Part shown: positions 38,561 through 47,464 of the stretch, piece after piece
Layout of the letters: each line of letters opens with the position of its first letter
How positions within the stretch are numbered: position 1 is the first letter of the stretch
NCBI GenBank assembly: GCA_011742915.1
Contig: JAAQTN010000003.1
Location: 124,001 to 188,000 of the forward strand
Direction of reading: 5' to 3'
From: Billgrantia desiderata
GTDB taxonomy: Bacteria; Pseudomonadota; Gammaproteobacteria; Pseudomonadales; Halomonadaceae
Length of the DNA: 64,000 bases
Program-made: the position numbers and the translations under genes
The notes under the pieces: generated by a model
What the model was told of the DNA's origin: nothing
Database searches by the model: none
Seen by the model: only the letters and a program-made list of their open reading frames with translations

Positions 38561-39871
38561 ATGACGACCCAGACGCTCGAGTACCAGAGCGGTTTCCGCA
38601 ACCATTTCGCCAGCGAGGCGCTGCCCGGCGCGCTGCCGGCAGGGCAGAACTCGCCGCAGAAGTGCGCCTACGGCCTCTACGCCGAGCAGCTCACCGGCTC
38701 GGCCTTCACCGCGCCGCGCCACGCCAACCTGCGCAGTTGGCTCTACCGCATCCGCCCCTCGGTGGTGCAGAGCGCCTATACGCCGCTGGAGAACGGCCGG
38801 GTAGCCACCTCGCCGCTGGCCAGGCCCGCCGCCGACCCCAACCAGATGCGCTGGGATCCGCTGCCGATTCCCGCCGAGCCCACCGACTTCGTCGACGGCC
38901 TGCTGACGATTGCCGTCAACGGCGATGCCGGCACCCAGGCCGGCTGCGGCGTGCACGTCTATGCCTTCAACCGCGACATGACCGAGCGCTTCTTCTACGA
39001 CGCCGACGGCGAACTGTTGATCGTGCCGCAGCAGGGCACCCTGCGCCTGCGCACCGAACTCGGCGAGCTCGAGGTCAAGGGCGGCGAGATCGCGGTGATT
39101 CCCCGCGGCATGAAGTTCCAGGTGCGCCTGGCCGAGGGCTCTGACGCCGCCCGCGGCTACGTCTGCGAGAACTACGGCAGCCCCCTGGAGTTGCCCGGCC
39201 TCGGCCCCATCGGCGCCAACGGCCTGGCCAACCCGCGCGACTTCGAGAGCCCGGTGGCCGCCTTCGAGGACATCGAGGGCGACTTCGAGCTGGTGGCCAA
39301 GTTCTCCGGCCGCTTCTGGGTGACCAAGCTTGGCCATTCGCCGCTGGACGTGGTGGCCTGGCACGGCAACTACGCGCCCTACAAGTACGACCTGGCCAAG
39401 TTCAACACCATCAACACGGTGAGCTTCGATCACCCCGACCCCTCGATCTTCACCGTGCTGACCTCACCCTCCGACACCCCGGGCATGGCCAACATCGACT
39501 TCGTGATCTTCCCGCCGCGCTGGATGGTGGCCGAGAACACCTTCCGCCCGCCCTACTTCCATCGCAACCTGATGAGCGAGTTCATGGGCCTGATCCACGG
39601 CGAGTACGACGCCAAGGCCGAGGGCTTCCTGCCCGGCGGCGCCAGCCTGCACAACTGCATGTCGCCCCACGGCCCCGATGCCGAGACCTTCGAGAAGGCC
39701 TCCAACGCCGAGCTGACACCGCAGCGCCTGGATGCGACCCTGGCCTTCATGTTCGAGAGCCGCTACGTCTACCACCCGACCGAAGCGGCGCTGAACGCGG
39801 ACATCCGCCAGCGCGACTACGTCGACGTGTGGTCGACGCTGCGCTCGCACTTCGATCCCAGGCAGCCTTAG
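38561..39871 (+). CDS. hmgA: Homogentisate 1,2-dioxygenase
   Basis: HmgA opens the ring of homogentisate to maleylacetoacetate with Fe(II) and O2. The 436-residue protein has the iron ligands in place: H334 and E340 in '[12 protein letters not shown]' and H370 in 'CMSPHGPD', matching H335, E341 and H371 of the human enzyme. The opening '[19 protein letters not shown]' is the family start. I chose the ATG at 38561, since residues before it are not conserved. It is the central enzyme of the operon. Confidence 0.97.
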   Translation: MTTQTLEYQSGFRNHFASEALPGALPAGQNSPQKCAYGLYAEQLTGSAFTAPRHANLRSWLYRIRPSVVQSAYTPLENGRVATSPLARPAADPNQMRWDPLPIPAEPTDFVDGLLTIAVNGDAGTQAGCGVHVYAFNRDMTERFFYDADGELLIVPQQGTLRLRTELGELEVKGGEIAVIPRGMKFQVRLAEGSDAARGYVCENYGSPLELPGLGPIGANGLANPRDFESPVAAFEDIEGDFELVAKFSGRFWVTKLGHSPLDVVAWHGNYAPYKYDLAKFNTINTVSFDHPDPSIFTVLTSPSDTPGMANIDFVIFPPRWMVAENTFRPPYFHRNLMSEFMGLIHGEYDAKAEGFLPGGASLHNCMSPHGPDAETFEKASNAELTPQRLDATLAFMFESRYVYHPTEAALNADIRQRDYVDVWSTLRSHFDPRQP

Positions 39872-39943
39872 AAGGCCGAGAGACGAAACGCTGAACCGGA
39901 CGGAGCCGACGAGCTCCGCCCCTGACGAAAGGATTGAGCCAAG

Positions 39944-40963
39944 ATGAAACTCGCCACTTTGAAAAACGGCCGCGACGGCGAACTGCTGGTGGTCTCCCGC
40001 GACCTCACCCGCGCGGTTTCCGCCACCGACATCGCCACCACCCTGCAGCAGGCGCTCGAGAACTGGGACGCCGTCAGCCCCAGGCTGGAGGCGCGCTACG
40101 CCGAGCTCAACGACGGCAGCGCCGAGGGCGCCTTCGCGCTGGATCAGGGCCAGCTGCACTCACCGCTGCCGCGCAGCTATCACTGGGCCGACGGCTCCGC
40201 CTATCTCAACCACGTCAAGCTGGTGCGCCAGGCCCGCGGCGCCGAGCTGCCGGAGAGCTTCTGGAACGACCCGCTGATGTACCAGGGCGGCGGCGACAAG
40301 TTTCTCGCCCCCACCGAGGAGATCGAGGCGGTCAGCGAGGAGCACGGCATCGACTTCGAGGGCGAGATCGCGGTGATCACCGACGACGTGCCCATGGGCG
40401 TCACCCCGGAGCAGGCCGCCGGCCACATCAAGCTGATCATGCTGGTCAACGACGTCAGCCTGCGCGGCCTGATTCCCGGCGAGCTGGCCAAGGGCTTCGG
40501 CTTCTTCCAGGCCAAGCCGGCCTCGAGCTTCTCGCCGATCTGCGTCACTCCCGACGAGCTGGGCGACGCTTGGCAGGGTGGCAAGGTCCATCTGCCGCTG
40601 ACCGTGCATCTCAACGGCGAGAAGTTCGGCGAGCCGGAGGCCGGCCCCGACATGATCTTCGGTTTCCCCGAGCTGGTCGCCCATGCCGCCCGCACCCGCT
40701 ACCTGGGCGCAGGCGCCATCATCGGCTCCGGCACCGTCTCCAACCCCGACCCCGACGGCGGCCCCGGCAAGCCGATCGTCGACGGCGGCGTGGGCTACAG
40801 CTGCCTGGCCGAGGTGCGCATGGTGGAGCAGATCCTGCACGGCGCGGCCAAGACGCCCTTCCTGCGCTTCGGCGACCGGGTGCGTATCGAGATGTTCGAC
40901 CGTGCCGGCAACAGCATCTTCGGCGCCATCGACCAGCAGGTGGTCAAGTACCAGCCGAAGTGA
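39944..40963 (+). CDS. hmgB: Fumarylacetoacetate hydrolase
   Basis: This enzyme splits fumarylacetoacetate to fumarate and acetoacetate, the last pathway step. The 339-residue FAH-fold protein has metal-binding acidic residues in 'DFEGEIAVITDDVPMG' (near residue 136) and 'GSGTVSN' further on, typical of the bacterial short form. It lies 72 bases after hmgA, with a modest CGGAGC/GCTCCG hairpin in the gap, and its end is 20 bases before the isomerase gene. Confidence 0.94.
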   Translation: MKLATLKNGRDGELLVVSRDLTRAVSATDIATTLQQALENWDAVSPRLEARYAELNDGSAEGAFALDQGQLHSPLPRSYHWADGSAYLNHVKLVRQARGAELPESFWNDPLMYQGGGDKFLAPTEEIEAVSEEHGIDFEGEIAVITDDVPMGVTPEQAAGHIKLIMLVNDVSLRGLIPGELAKGFGFFQAKPASSFSPICVTPDELGDAWQGGKVHLPLTVHLNGEKFGEPEAGPDMIFGFPELVAHAARTRYLGAGAIIGSGTVSNPDPDGGPGKPIVDGGVGYSCLAEVRMVEQILHGAAKTPFLRFGDRVRIEMFDRAGNSIFGAIDQQVVKYQPK

Positions 40964-40983
40964 CGCGACACAAGGAGCTACGC

Positions 40984-41628
40984 ATGACCACGCTATATGG
41001 CTATTTCCGCTCCTCGGCGGCGTATCGGGTGCGTATCGCGCTCAATCTCAAGGGGCTGGCGTACGAGCAGGTGGCGGTCAATCTGGTCAAGGGCGAGCAG
41101 CGGGCTGAGGAGAACCTGGCCCGCAACCCCCAGGGGCTGGTGCCGGTGCTCGAGACCGACGACGGCACCCGGCTGACCCAGTCGCTGGCGATCTGCGAGT
41201 ACCTGGAGGAGCGCCATCCCGAGCCGGCGCTGCTGCCGGCGGACCTCGCGGGCCGCGCCCGGGTGCGCTCGCTGGCCCAGCTGGTGGCCTGCGAGATCCA
41301 CCCGCTCAACAACCTCAAGGTGCTCAAGTACCTGGTGCACGAGCTGAAGCTGGACGAAGCGGCCAAGCTGGCCTGGTACCGCCACTGGATCGCCGAGGGT
41401 TTCACCGCGCTGGAAGCGAGGCTTGCGGGCGAGGCCGCCACCGGCGCGTTCTGCCACGGCGACAGCCCGAGCCTGGCGGATGTCTGCCTGGTGCCGCAGG
41501 TGTTCAATGCCGAGCGCTTCGAGTGCGACCTCTCGGCGTATCCGACGATCCGCCGCATCGCCGAGCGCTGCCGCGCGATGGAAGCCTTCGCCAAGGCCGC
41601 TCCGGGGGCACAGCCGGATGCAGGTTGA
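40984..41628 (+). CDS. maiA: Maleylacetoacetate isomerase (zeta-class GST)
   Basis: MaiA isomerises maleylacetoacetate to fumarylacetoacetate with glutathione. The 214-residue protein has the zeta-GST motif 'SSAAYRVRIALNLKG' (about residues 9-23), where the first Ser contacts glutathione, and 'LTQSLAICEYLEE' around 61-73. The ATG 20 bases after hmgB is chosen; a longer in-frame reading is antisense-like noise. The operon order here is hmgA-hmgB-maiA. No 4-hydroxyphenylpyruvate dioxygenase gene is in the window. Confidence 0.95.
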   Translation: MTTLYGYFRSSAAYRVRIALNLKGLAYEQVAVNLVKGEQRAEENLARNPQGLVPVLETDDGTRLTQSLAICEYLEERHPEPALLPADLAGRARVRSLAQLVACEIHPLNNLKVLKYLVHELKLDEAAKLAWYRHWIAEGFTALEARLAGEAATGAFCHGDSPSLADVCLVPQVFNAERFECDLSAYPTIRRIAERCRAMEAFAKAAPGAQPDAG

Positions 41629-41664
41629 GCAACGCCGCGCTAATTAGGCTATATTAAGCAAGCT

Positions 41665-41732
41665 AACGACTGGCGGGCGCCGCCCCTCCCTGTTCCGAGC
41701 CGGAGCGGGAGAAGCGGCGCCCGTCGGTCGTT
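41665..41732. repeat. Long hairpin between maiA and the MFS genes
   Basis: A 19-base-pair stem (two G-T pairs) joins 41665-41683 with 41714-41732. Inside it, further short stems CTCCC/GGGAG and TCCG/CGGA continue the fold. A -10-like TATATT lies at 41650-41655. If that is the MFS promoter, the hairpin lies in its leader RNA and could be an attenuator. If not, it ends the hmg operon, although the following GTCTTTCG is a poor T tract. Confidence 0.6.
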
Positions 41733-41783
41733 GTCTTTCGCCCCCGAGCGCCCTTCGCGACGCCCTTCGAGAATGAGGTCAAT

Positions 41784-43007
41784 GTGCTGAGGCTGAAGTC
41801 CCCTGCCACGGTGATCACCCTGGCGGCCCTGACCGCGCTGGGCCCACTGGCCACCGACATGTATCTGCCGGCCATGCCGGCCATGGCCGAAGCGCTCGAT
41901 ACCGGGCCCGATCAGGTGCAGCTGACTCTGAGCCTGTACATGGCCGGCTTCGCCGCCGCCCAGCTGTTCTGCGGCCCCTTCTCCGACCGCTTCGGGCGCA
42001 AGCCGGTGATGATCTTCGGCTTCAGTCTGTTCCTGGTGGCGAGCCTGCTGTGCGCCTTCGCCCCCAGCATCGAATGGCTGCTGGCCGGGCGCTTCCTGCA
42101 GGCGCTGGGCGGCGCTACCGGGCCGGTGCTGGGGCGGGCGGCGGTACGCGACATCTACGGCCCCCTCGAGGCCGGACGCATTCTCTCCTACATGGCCAGC
42201 ACCATGTCGCTGGCCCCGGCGGTGGCACCCATCGTCGGCGCCGGTCTGCTGCTGCTGTGGGGCTGGGAGTCGGTGTTCGTGCTGCTGGCACTCTACGCCG
42301 CCGCCATGCTGCCGCTGCTGATCCTGGCGCTGCCTGAGCCGCTGCCGCCGGAGCGGCGTCAGTCGATCCACCCCAAGGTCATCGTGGCCAATTTCCGCAT
42401 GCTGCTCGGCCAGCGCACCTTCATGGGCTATACCCTGACCAACGCGGCGGCCTTCTCGGGGCTGTTCGCCTATCTCTCGGGATCGTCGTTCGTGCTGATC
42501 GATTTCCTCGGCGTCTCGCCGTTCCAGTACGGGCTGTTCTTCACCCTGATCGTGGCCGGCTTCTTCGTCGGCACCCTGCTCAGCGGCCGCTATAGCCACC
42601 GGCTGGGCCGCGAGCGGCTGGTCGGTCTGGCCAGCCTAATCTGTGCGCTGGGCGGCAGCTTCATGCTGATCCTGGCGCTCTTCGGGGTGTATGCCGCCTG
42701 GGCGGTGGTCGGCCCGCACGTGCTGTTCATGGTCGGCATGGGCATCTTGATGCCGCAATCGATGACCGGCGCCCTGGCGCCCAACCCCCACTGCGCCGGC
42801 TCGGCCTCGTCGCTGTTCGGCTTCCTGCAGATGAGCATCGCCGCCGCGATCGGCAGTGCCGTGGCCCAGTTGCACGACGGTACCTCACGCACCATGGCCA
42901 TCGTGGTGGCGCTGGGCGGCCTGATGGCCGTGGCCAGTTTCCTGGGGCTGGTGCGGCCCGCCGAGCGGGCCATGAGGGTGGAGCAGGCCGAAGGGGGCAA
43001 GCCATGA
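41784..43007 (+). CDS. Bcr/CflA-family MFS drug exporter
   Basis: This 407-residue 12-helix MFS transporter opens 'LTALGPLATDMYLPAMPAMA', the hallmark of the Bcr/CflA group that exports bicyclomycin, chloramphenicol or metabolites. The MFS loop 'GPFSDRFGRKPVM' (about 65-77) is intact. I chose the GTG start, since the ATG two bases earlier is in a frame that stops at once; GAGG lies upstream. The stop overlaps the next gene as ATGA, so two MFS proteins are made together. Confidence 0.9.
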   Translation: MLRLKSPATVITLAALTALGPLATDMYLPAMPAMAEALDTGPDQVQLTLSLYMAGFAAAQLFCGPFSDRFGRKPVMIFGFSLFLVASLLCAFAPSIEWLLAGRFLQALGGATGPVLGRAAVRDIYGPLEAGRILSYMASTMSLAPAVAPIVGAGLLLLWGWESVFVLLALYAAAMLPLLILALPEPLPPERRQSIHPKVIVANFRMLLGQRTFMGYTLTNAAAFSGLFAYLSGSSFVLIDFLGVSPFQYGLFFTLIVAGFFVGTLLSGRYSHRLGRERLVGLASLICALGGSFMLILALFGVYAAWAVVGPHVLFMVGMGILMPQSMTGALAPNPHCAGSASSLFGFLQMSIAAAIGSAVAQLHDGTSRTMAIVVALGGLMAVASFLGLVRPAERAMRVEQAEGGKP

Positions 43008-44215
43008 GTGCTGCCTCGCCCCCCAGCCGTCTCGTCATCCTGCTGCTGGCCCTGGCGGGCTTTGCCAGCATGGCTTCGATGCGGGTCACCGATGCCATGC
43101 TGCCGGCGCTGTCCCAGGCCTTCTCCCGACCGGTGGCCGACGTGGCGCAGAACATCACCCTGTTCGCCATTGCCTACGGCATCATGCAGCTCGCCTATGG
43201 CCCGCTGGGCGATCGCCACGGCACTCTGCGGGTGATCGGCCTGGCCACCCTGGCCTGCGCCGTGGGTGCGCTGGGCTCGGCGCTCTCCGAGTCGCTCTCG
43301 ATGCTGCTGCTGTTCCGCACCCTGAACGGCGCCACCGCCGCCGCCATCATCCCGCTCTCCATGGCCTGGGTGGGCGACAACGTGCCCTACGAACAGCGCC
43401 AGGTGACCCTGGCGCACATGCTTTCCGGCGCGGTGCTGGGGCTGATCTCAGGGCAGGTGGCGGGCGGCTTCCTGGCCGATACGCTGGGCTGGCAGGCGGC
43501 CTTCGTGCTGCTCACGCTGCTGTTCCTCGGCGCCGGCGGGCTGCTGCTCACGACCCTGCACCGCCAGCCGGCGCTGTCGCCACCCAAGGCCCAGCAGGGT
43601 CGCATCGCCTTCTTCTCGCGCATCCGCGAGGTGCTGCTGATTTCCCGCGCCCGACGCATCCTGGCGCTGGTATTCCTCGAGGGCATCGCCGCCTTCGGTG
43701 CGCTGGCCTTCGTTGCCAGCCACCTCTATGCCCGGCTGGAGGTCTCACTGACCCAGGCCGGACTGATGGTGGCGCTGTTCGGCGTGGGCGGGCTGATCTT
43801 CGCCACCCTGGCCAGGCCGCTGGTCGCCCGCCTGGGCGAGCCGGGCCTGGCGGCGGGCGGCGGCGTGCTGATGGGGCTCGGCTTCGTCGGGCTGGCGCTG
43901 GCGCCAGGCCCGGCCCTGGCCACTGCCAGCGCCTTCGCCGCCGGGCTGGGTTTCTACATGATGCACAGCACGCTGCAGATCAACGCCACCCAGATGGCTC
44001 CCGCCATGCGCGGCACCGCCATGGCGGTATTCGCCGGCTGTCTGTTCCTCGGCCAGTCGGTGGGGGTCAGCCTCGGCGGGCTGGTGCTGCGCCTGGCCGA
44101 CAGCCTGTGGCTGCTGGCCGGCGCCGGCGTATGGTTGCTGGCCCTGGGGCTCATCTTCGCCTGGCTGCTGCGTCAATGGCACGGCGAACGGGCCGCTGCC
44201 ACTGCGGCCTCATAG
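43004..44215 (+). CDS. MFS transporter
   Basis: This 403-residue MFS protein has 12 predicted helices. 'AYGPLGDRHGTLRVI' (about 64-78) is the motif-A loop between helices 2 and 3. It resembles sugar or drug exporters of the DHA type, but no substrate can be assigned. Its ATG overlaps the stop of the Bcr/CflA-like gene, which suggests co-expression. It converges with the SpoIIAA-like gene, overlapping it by six bases. Confidence 0.87.
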   Translation: MSAASPPSRLVILLLALAGFASMASMRVTDAMLPALSQAFSRPVADVAQNITLFAIAYGIMQLAYGPLGDRHGTLRVIGLATLACAVGALGSALSESLSMLLLFRTLNGATAAAIIPLSMAWVGDNVPYEQRQVTLAHMLSGAVLGLISGQVAGGFLADTLGWQAAFVLLTLLFLGAGGLLLTTLHRQPALSPPKAQQGRIAFFSRIREVLLISRARRILALVFLEGIAAFGALAFVASHLYARLEVSLTQAGLMVALFGVGGLIFATLARPLVARLGEPGLAAGGGVLMGLGFVGLALAPGPALATASAFAAGLGFYMMHSTLQINATQMAPAMRGTAMAVFAGCLFLGQSVGVSLGGLVLRLADSLWLLAGAGVWLLALGLIFAWLLRQWHGERAAATAAS

Positions 44216-44605
44216 CCTGCCGCGCATCAAATCGCTGCGAAAGCCGGCGACCCAACGCATGGCCTCTTCCAGCTCGCCGTGATGGAACACACGCATCTCG
44301 GTGTGTGGAAACAGCTTGTCGGCCAGCTTGGTGGTGGTCTCGATCCAGCGCTTGTCGGCGATCACCGCGGCACGCTTGAAACGGTGGTACTCACCCAGCT
44401 TGCTCAGGGCATAGGAGAGATCGCGCAGCAGGGCGCCAGGGGTCATGTGGTCGAACTCGGTCATATCGGCCAGCACGCCGATCTGCTCGTTGTGCTCGAG
44501 CTTCGACTCGATGGCGGGAATCAGGATGTCGTAATCCTTGCTGTGCAGCGTGCCGGATATGCGGAACGCGGCGACATATTCCGGGGCGGGCAATGTCTCG
44601 ATCAT
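44210..44605 (-). CDS. SpoIIAA/STAS-like protein
   Basis: This 131-residue protein resembles the SpoIIAA-like STAS domain family found in many marine bacteria ('GVLADMTEFDHMTPGALLRDL' region around 43-63, shown in part; 'RAAVIADKRWIE' near 78-89). There is no adjacent anti-sigma kinase. Members of this group have been suggested to bind lipophilic ligands; their role is unclear. It is monocistronic, with its end meeting the MFS gene. Confidence 0.8.
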   Translation of the reverse strand: MIETLPAPEYVAAFRISGTLHSKDYDILIPAIESKLEHNEQIGVLADMTEFDHMTPGALLRDLSYALSKLGEYHRFKRAAVIADKRWIETTTKLADKLFPHTEMRVFHHGELEEAMRWVAGFRSDLMRGRL

Positions 44606-44680
44606 GGCGGGCTCCTCCTTGGCTTGGCCTTACCCTTTTAGGGTAGCCGCCATCGGCTGCGGTTCCCTTCCCCGCACCCG

Positions 44681-44845
44681 TCAGCGCCAGAACGGCTTGC
44701 GTATCTCGCGCTCGACCGTGGCCCGGTCGAGGCCGATGTCGGCCAGCAGGTGGTCGTCGAGGTGGCGCAGGTCGTAGCGAGTACGGTGGCGCTGCTGCCG
44801 GCTCCTGAGCCAGCGGGAGAGATGAACGAAGCGTGAGAGAGTCAT
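44681..44845 (-). CDS. DUF1127 small protein
   Basis: This 54-residue protein is rich in Arg. The C-terminal 'LRHLDDHLLADIGLDRATVE' is the DUF1127 core (YjiS type). Such proteins are small, basic and abundant, and have been tied to RNA turnover and phosphate or stress responses in some bacteria. Its upstream region overlaps the cluster of MocR-type boxes, so the divergent regulator may also control it. I chose the ATG that gives a normal DUF1127 length. Confidence 0.85.
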   Translation of the reverse strand: MTLSRFVHLSRWLRSRQQRHRTRYDLRHLDDHLLADIGLDRATVEREIRKPFWR

Positions 44846-44897
44846 GGCGGCATCTCCTGTCGGTGGGTTCTGACAGGCTATGGCCGAGAGAAAAATC

Positions 44898-44982
44898 GAT
44901 ACAGATTCATCATTGAAATAGTTTTGCGGTACAGATAGAGCTATTCTCTTTCTGTATCGTCCCTCCAAACGCCTTCTGTACT
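44898..44982. promoter_or_regulatory. Four GATACAGA-type boxes, candidate MocR operators
   Basis: Related boxes occur at 44898-44905 (GATACAGA), 44928-44935 (GGTACAGA), 44951-44958 (TCTGTATC) and 44975-44982 (TCTGTACT). The first two point one way and the last two the other, and boxes 1 and 3 are exact reverse complements. They fill the spacer between DUF1127 and the MocR gene. MocR/PdxR proteins commonly bind pairs of such repeats upstream of their own gene. Confidence 0.6.
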
Positions 44983-45011
44983 GAAAGAAACAAAGGCTAG
45001 TTGAATCTGTC

Positions 45012-46442
45012 ATGAAACGTTACGACCAGGTAGCGCAGACCCTGACCCAGCGCATCGAGCAGGGCCAGTACCGCGTAGGCGATCGGCTGCCCTCCGTGCG
45101 TACGCTGTGCGGCGAGCTGGGGGTCAGCGTCTCCACGGTGCAGGAGGCCTACCGCCGCCTCGAGGAGGCGGGCCTGGCGGAGGCGCGCCCGCGCTCGGGC
45201 TACTATCTGCTGCCCCGAGCGACCCCGAGCCTGCTGCCGAAGGTCTCGCGCCCCGCCCAGCGCCCGCTCGACGTCTCCCAGTGGGACCAGGTGCTGGAGC
45301 TGGTGGCCCGCTCCCCCGACCAGGACCGCCTGCTGATGCTGGGGCGCGGCACACCCGACCTCTCGGCCGCCAGCCTGCGCCCGCTGCAGCGTCAGCTGGG
45401 TACCCTGCACCGCCACGTGGCATCACACGGACTCAACTACGACAGCCTGCAGGGCAGCTTCGCGCTGCGCCGCCAGGTCGTGCGGTTGGCCGCCAAATCG
45501 GGCTGCCTGCTGCACCCTGACGACGTGCTGATCACCACCGGCTGCCAGGAGGCGCTCTCGCTGGCCCTGCGCACCCTGACCGAACCCGGCGACGTGGTGG
45601 CGGTGGATTCGCCGAGCTTCTACGGCACCATGCAGATTCTCAAGGCGCAGAAGCTCAAGGCGCTGGAGATCCCCACCGACCCGCGTACGGGCATCAGCCT
45701 GGAGGCGCTGGAACTGGCACTCGAGCAGTGGCCGATCAAGGCCATCCAGATCACGCCCACCTGCAACAATCCGCTCGGCTATACCATGCCCGAGGCGCGC
45801 AAGCGCGCCCTGGTCGCCCTGGCCCAGCGCTTCGACGTGGCCATCGTCGAGGACGACATCTACGGCGATCTCTCCTTCGAGGCGCCGCGGCCACGCACGC
45901 TCAAGAGCTTCGACGACGACGGCCGGGTCCTGCTGTGCAGCGCCTTCTCCAAGACGCTGGTGCCGGGGCTGCGGGTCGGCTGGATGGCGCCGGGACGCTA
46001 TCGCGACCAGGCCCTGCACATGAAGTACGTCTCCACCGGTGCCTCGGCCACGCTGCCGCAGCTCGCCGTGGCCGAGTTCGTCGAGCACGGCCATTACGAG
46101 CGCCACCTGCGCGAGATGCTGCGCCAGTACCGCCGCCACCGCGACATCATGATCGACTGGGTCACGCGCTACTTTCCGGCGGGTACCGGGGTCAGCTTCC
46201 CCCAGGGCGGTTTCCTGCTGTGGCTGGAGCTACCGGGCGACATCGACTGCGTGCGCCTCAAGGAGCAGCTGGCGAGCGAGGGCCTGCACATCACCCCGGG
46301 CTCGCTGTTCTCCGCCTCGGGGAAGTTTCGCCACTGCCTGCGGCTGAACTATGCCGCGACGATGACGCCCACCGTCGAGGCAGGCATCAAGCGCGTCGGC
46401 GAAGCGGTGGCGGCGCTGCTGGAGCAGGAAGTATCGGCCTGA
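45012..46442 (+). CDS. MocR-type regulator (GntR domain fused to PLP aminotransferase fold)
   Basis: This 476-residue regulator has a GntR winged helix (about 1-70; 'RLPSVRTLCGELGVSVSTVQE') fused to a fold-type I aminotransferase domain. The PLP lysine is K314 in 'AFSKTLVPGLRVGW', and the usual 'TPTCNNPLGYTM' motif lies near residue 251. MocR proteins sense PLP or amino-group ligands and regulate a neighbouring gene, often for an aminotransferase or a transporter. The only nearby candidates are DUF1127 and the MFS pair. Four repeated boxes lie just upstream. Confidence 0.92.
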   Translation: MKRYDQVAQTLTQRIEQGQYRVGDRLPSVRTLCGELGVSVSTVQEAYRRLEEAGLAEARPRSGYYLLPRATPSLLPKVSRPAQRPLDVSQWDQVLELVARSPDQDRLLMLGRGTPDLSAASLRPLQRQLGTLHRHVASHGLNYDSLQGSFALRRQVVRLAAKSGCLLHPDDVLITTGCQEALSLALRTLTEPGDVVAVDSPSFYGTMQILKAQKLKALEIPTDPRTGISLEALELALEQWPIKAIQITPTCNNPLGYTMPEARKRALVALAQRFDVAIVEDDIYGDLSFEAPRPRTLKSFDDDGRVLLCSAFSKTLVPGLRVGWMAPGRYRDQALHMKYVSTGASATLPQLAVAEFVEHGHYERHLREMLRQYRRHRDIMIDWVTRYFPAGTGVSFPQGGFLLWLELPGDIDCVRLKEQLASEGLHITPGSLFSASGKFRHCLRLNYAATMTPTVEAGIKRVGEAVAALLEQEVSA

Positions 46443-46463
46443 CCCGAGCCTTGTACCAAGTGC

Positions 46464-47369
46464 CTAGGACGCGGGACCGCTGTTCGTCCTTGCCGTCGCC
46501 GTCAGCTGCGCCTCGCTGCCTCGTAGTGCCGGCAACAGATAACGCTGCCACAGGGTCTGCTCATGCTCCGGGCGGAAGAAGCCGAAGTGGCCGATACGGG
46601 ACAGGCCCGCCTCCCGGGGCTGGATACGCAGCAAGGTACAGGGCGCGTTGGTATAGAAGCCATGCAACGACTCGGTGTTGCGCGCCGACATGAAGTCGTC
46701 GTCGCTGAAGGAGAGCGACACCACCGGCGTACGCACGGCGGCGAAGCGTTCACGCACGCCGGGCTCCACCCCCACCGCATACTCCGGATGCAGGCACCAG
46801 CGCCGCCACTGCTCGACCACGCCGCGGGGCAGGTCGCCGACCATGTTGAGCCGCTTGCCGGGGAAATAGCCCAGCAGCGGCGTGAGCAGCGGCACGGCAC
46901 CGAACCAGAACAGCCACACGCGCCGCTTCAGTGCCGGCGCGTTCTCACGCCAGTAGCCGCTGCCGCAGGCCACGGTGACGATGCGTTCGAGCCGCTCGTG
47001 CCCCGCCACCAGCGGCAGTATCTGCCCGCCCAGGCTGTGGCCGATCCAGTAGCACGGCAGCCCCGGCGCCTGATGCTCCAGCGCCCCGAGCACGGCCGAC
47101 GCATCGAGCTGGGCCCAGTCCATGATGGTGGCCGGAAAACCGCTCAACCGCGCCGGCCGCGACGCTCCCATACCGCGATAATCGAAGGTGGCCACGGCCA
47201 TCCCTTGCCCTGCCAGCCACTGTGCCAGCGGGGCATAGAAGCGCTGGGACACGCCCATGGCCGGGGCGATCAGTACCGCCGCCGTGGGATTCGCCGGGGT
47301 GACGAAGCGGGCGGCGATGGTCACGCCGTCGCTGGCCGGTAGCTGTCGCTCCTCGAGCTGGGGTGCCAT
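46464..47369 (-). CDS. Alpha/beta hydrolase
   Basis: This 301-residue alpha/beta hydrolase has the nucleophile elbow 'IGHSLGGQ' (Ser near 115), a cap region around 140-210, and a late His in 'IGHFGFF' suited to the triad. No signal peptide is present, so it is cytoplasmic. Its promoter has the long spacer and dyad expected of MerR control, and the MerR gene diverges from it; the two form a regulator-target pair. The substrate is unknown; a thiol, lipophile or xenobiotic ester is possible. Confidence 0.83.
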   Translation of the reverse strand: MAPQLEERQLPASDGVTIAARFVTPANPTAAVLIAPAMGVSQRFYAPLAQWLAGQGMAVATFDYRGMGASRPARLSGFPATIMDWAQLDASAVLGALEHQAPGLPCYWIGHSLGGQILPLVAGHERLERIVTVACGSGYWRENAPALKRRVWLFWFGAVPLLTPLLGYFPGKRLNMVGDLPRGVVEQWRRWCLHPEYAVGVEPGVRERFAAVRTPVVSLSFSDDDFMSARNTESLHGFYTNAPCTLLRIQPREAGLSRIGHFGFFRPEHEQTLWQRYLLPALRGSEAQLTATARTNSGPAS

Positions 47370-47422
47370 CTCGTTGTCTCCTCACCATGTCGGAACTGCC
47401 GCCGTGCGGGCCTCTCGAACCA

Positions 47423-47453
47423 TGGTAAGGTGTGGAGCCAACTCCACAGTCAA
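47423..47453 (-). promoter_or_regulatory. MerR-type promoter with 19-base spacer and central dyad
   Basis: Reading leftward toward the hydrolase: TTGACT, a 19-base spacer, TTACCA. Within the spacer is the perfect dyad TGTGGAG, CCAA, CTCCACA (47431-47448). Overlong spacers that the regulator untwists are typical of MerR-activated promoters. Confidence 0.8.
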
Positions 47454-47464
47454 GGAGTTTCCGT

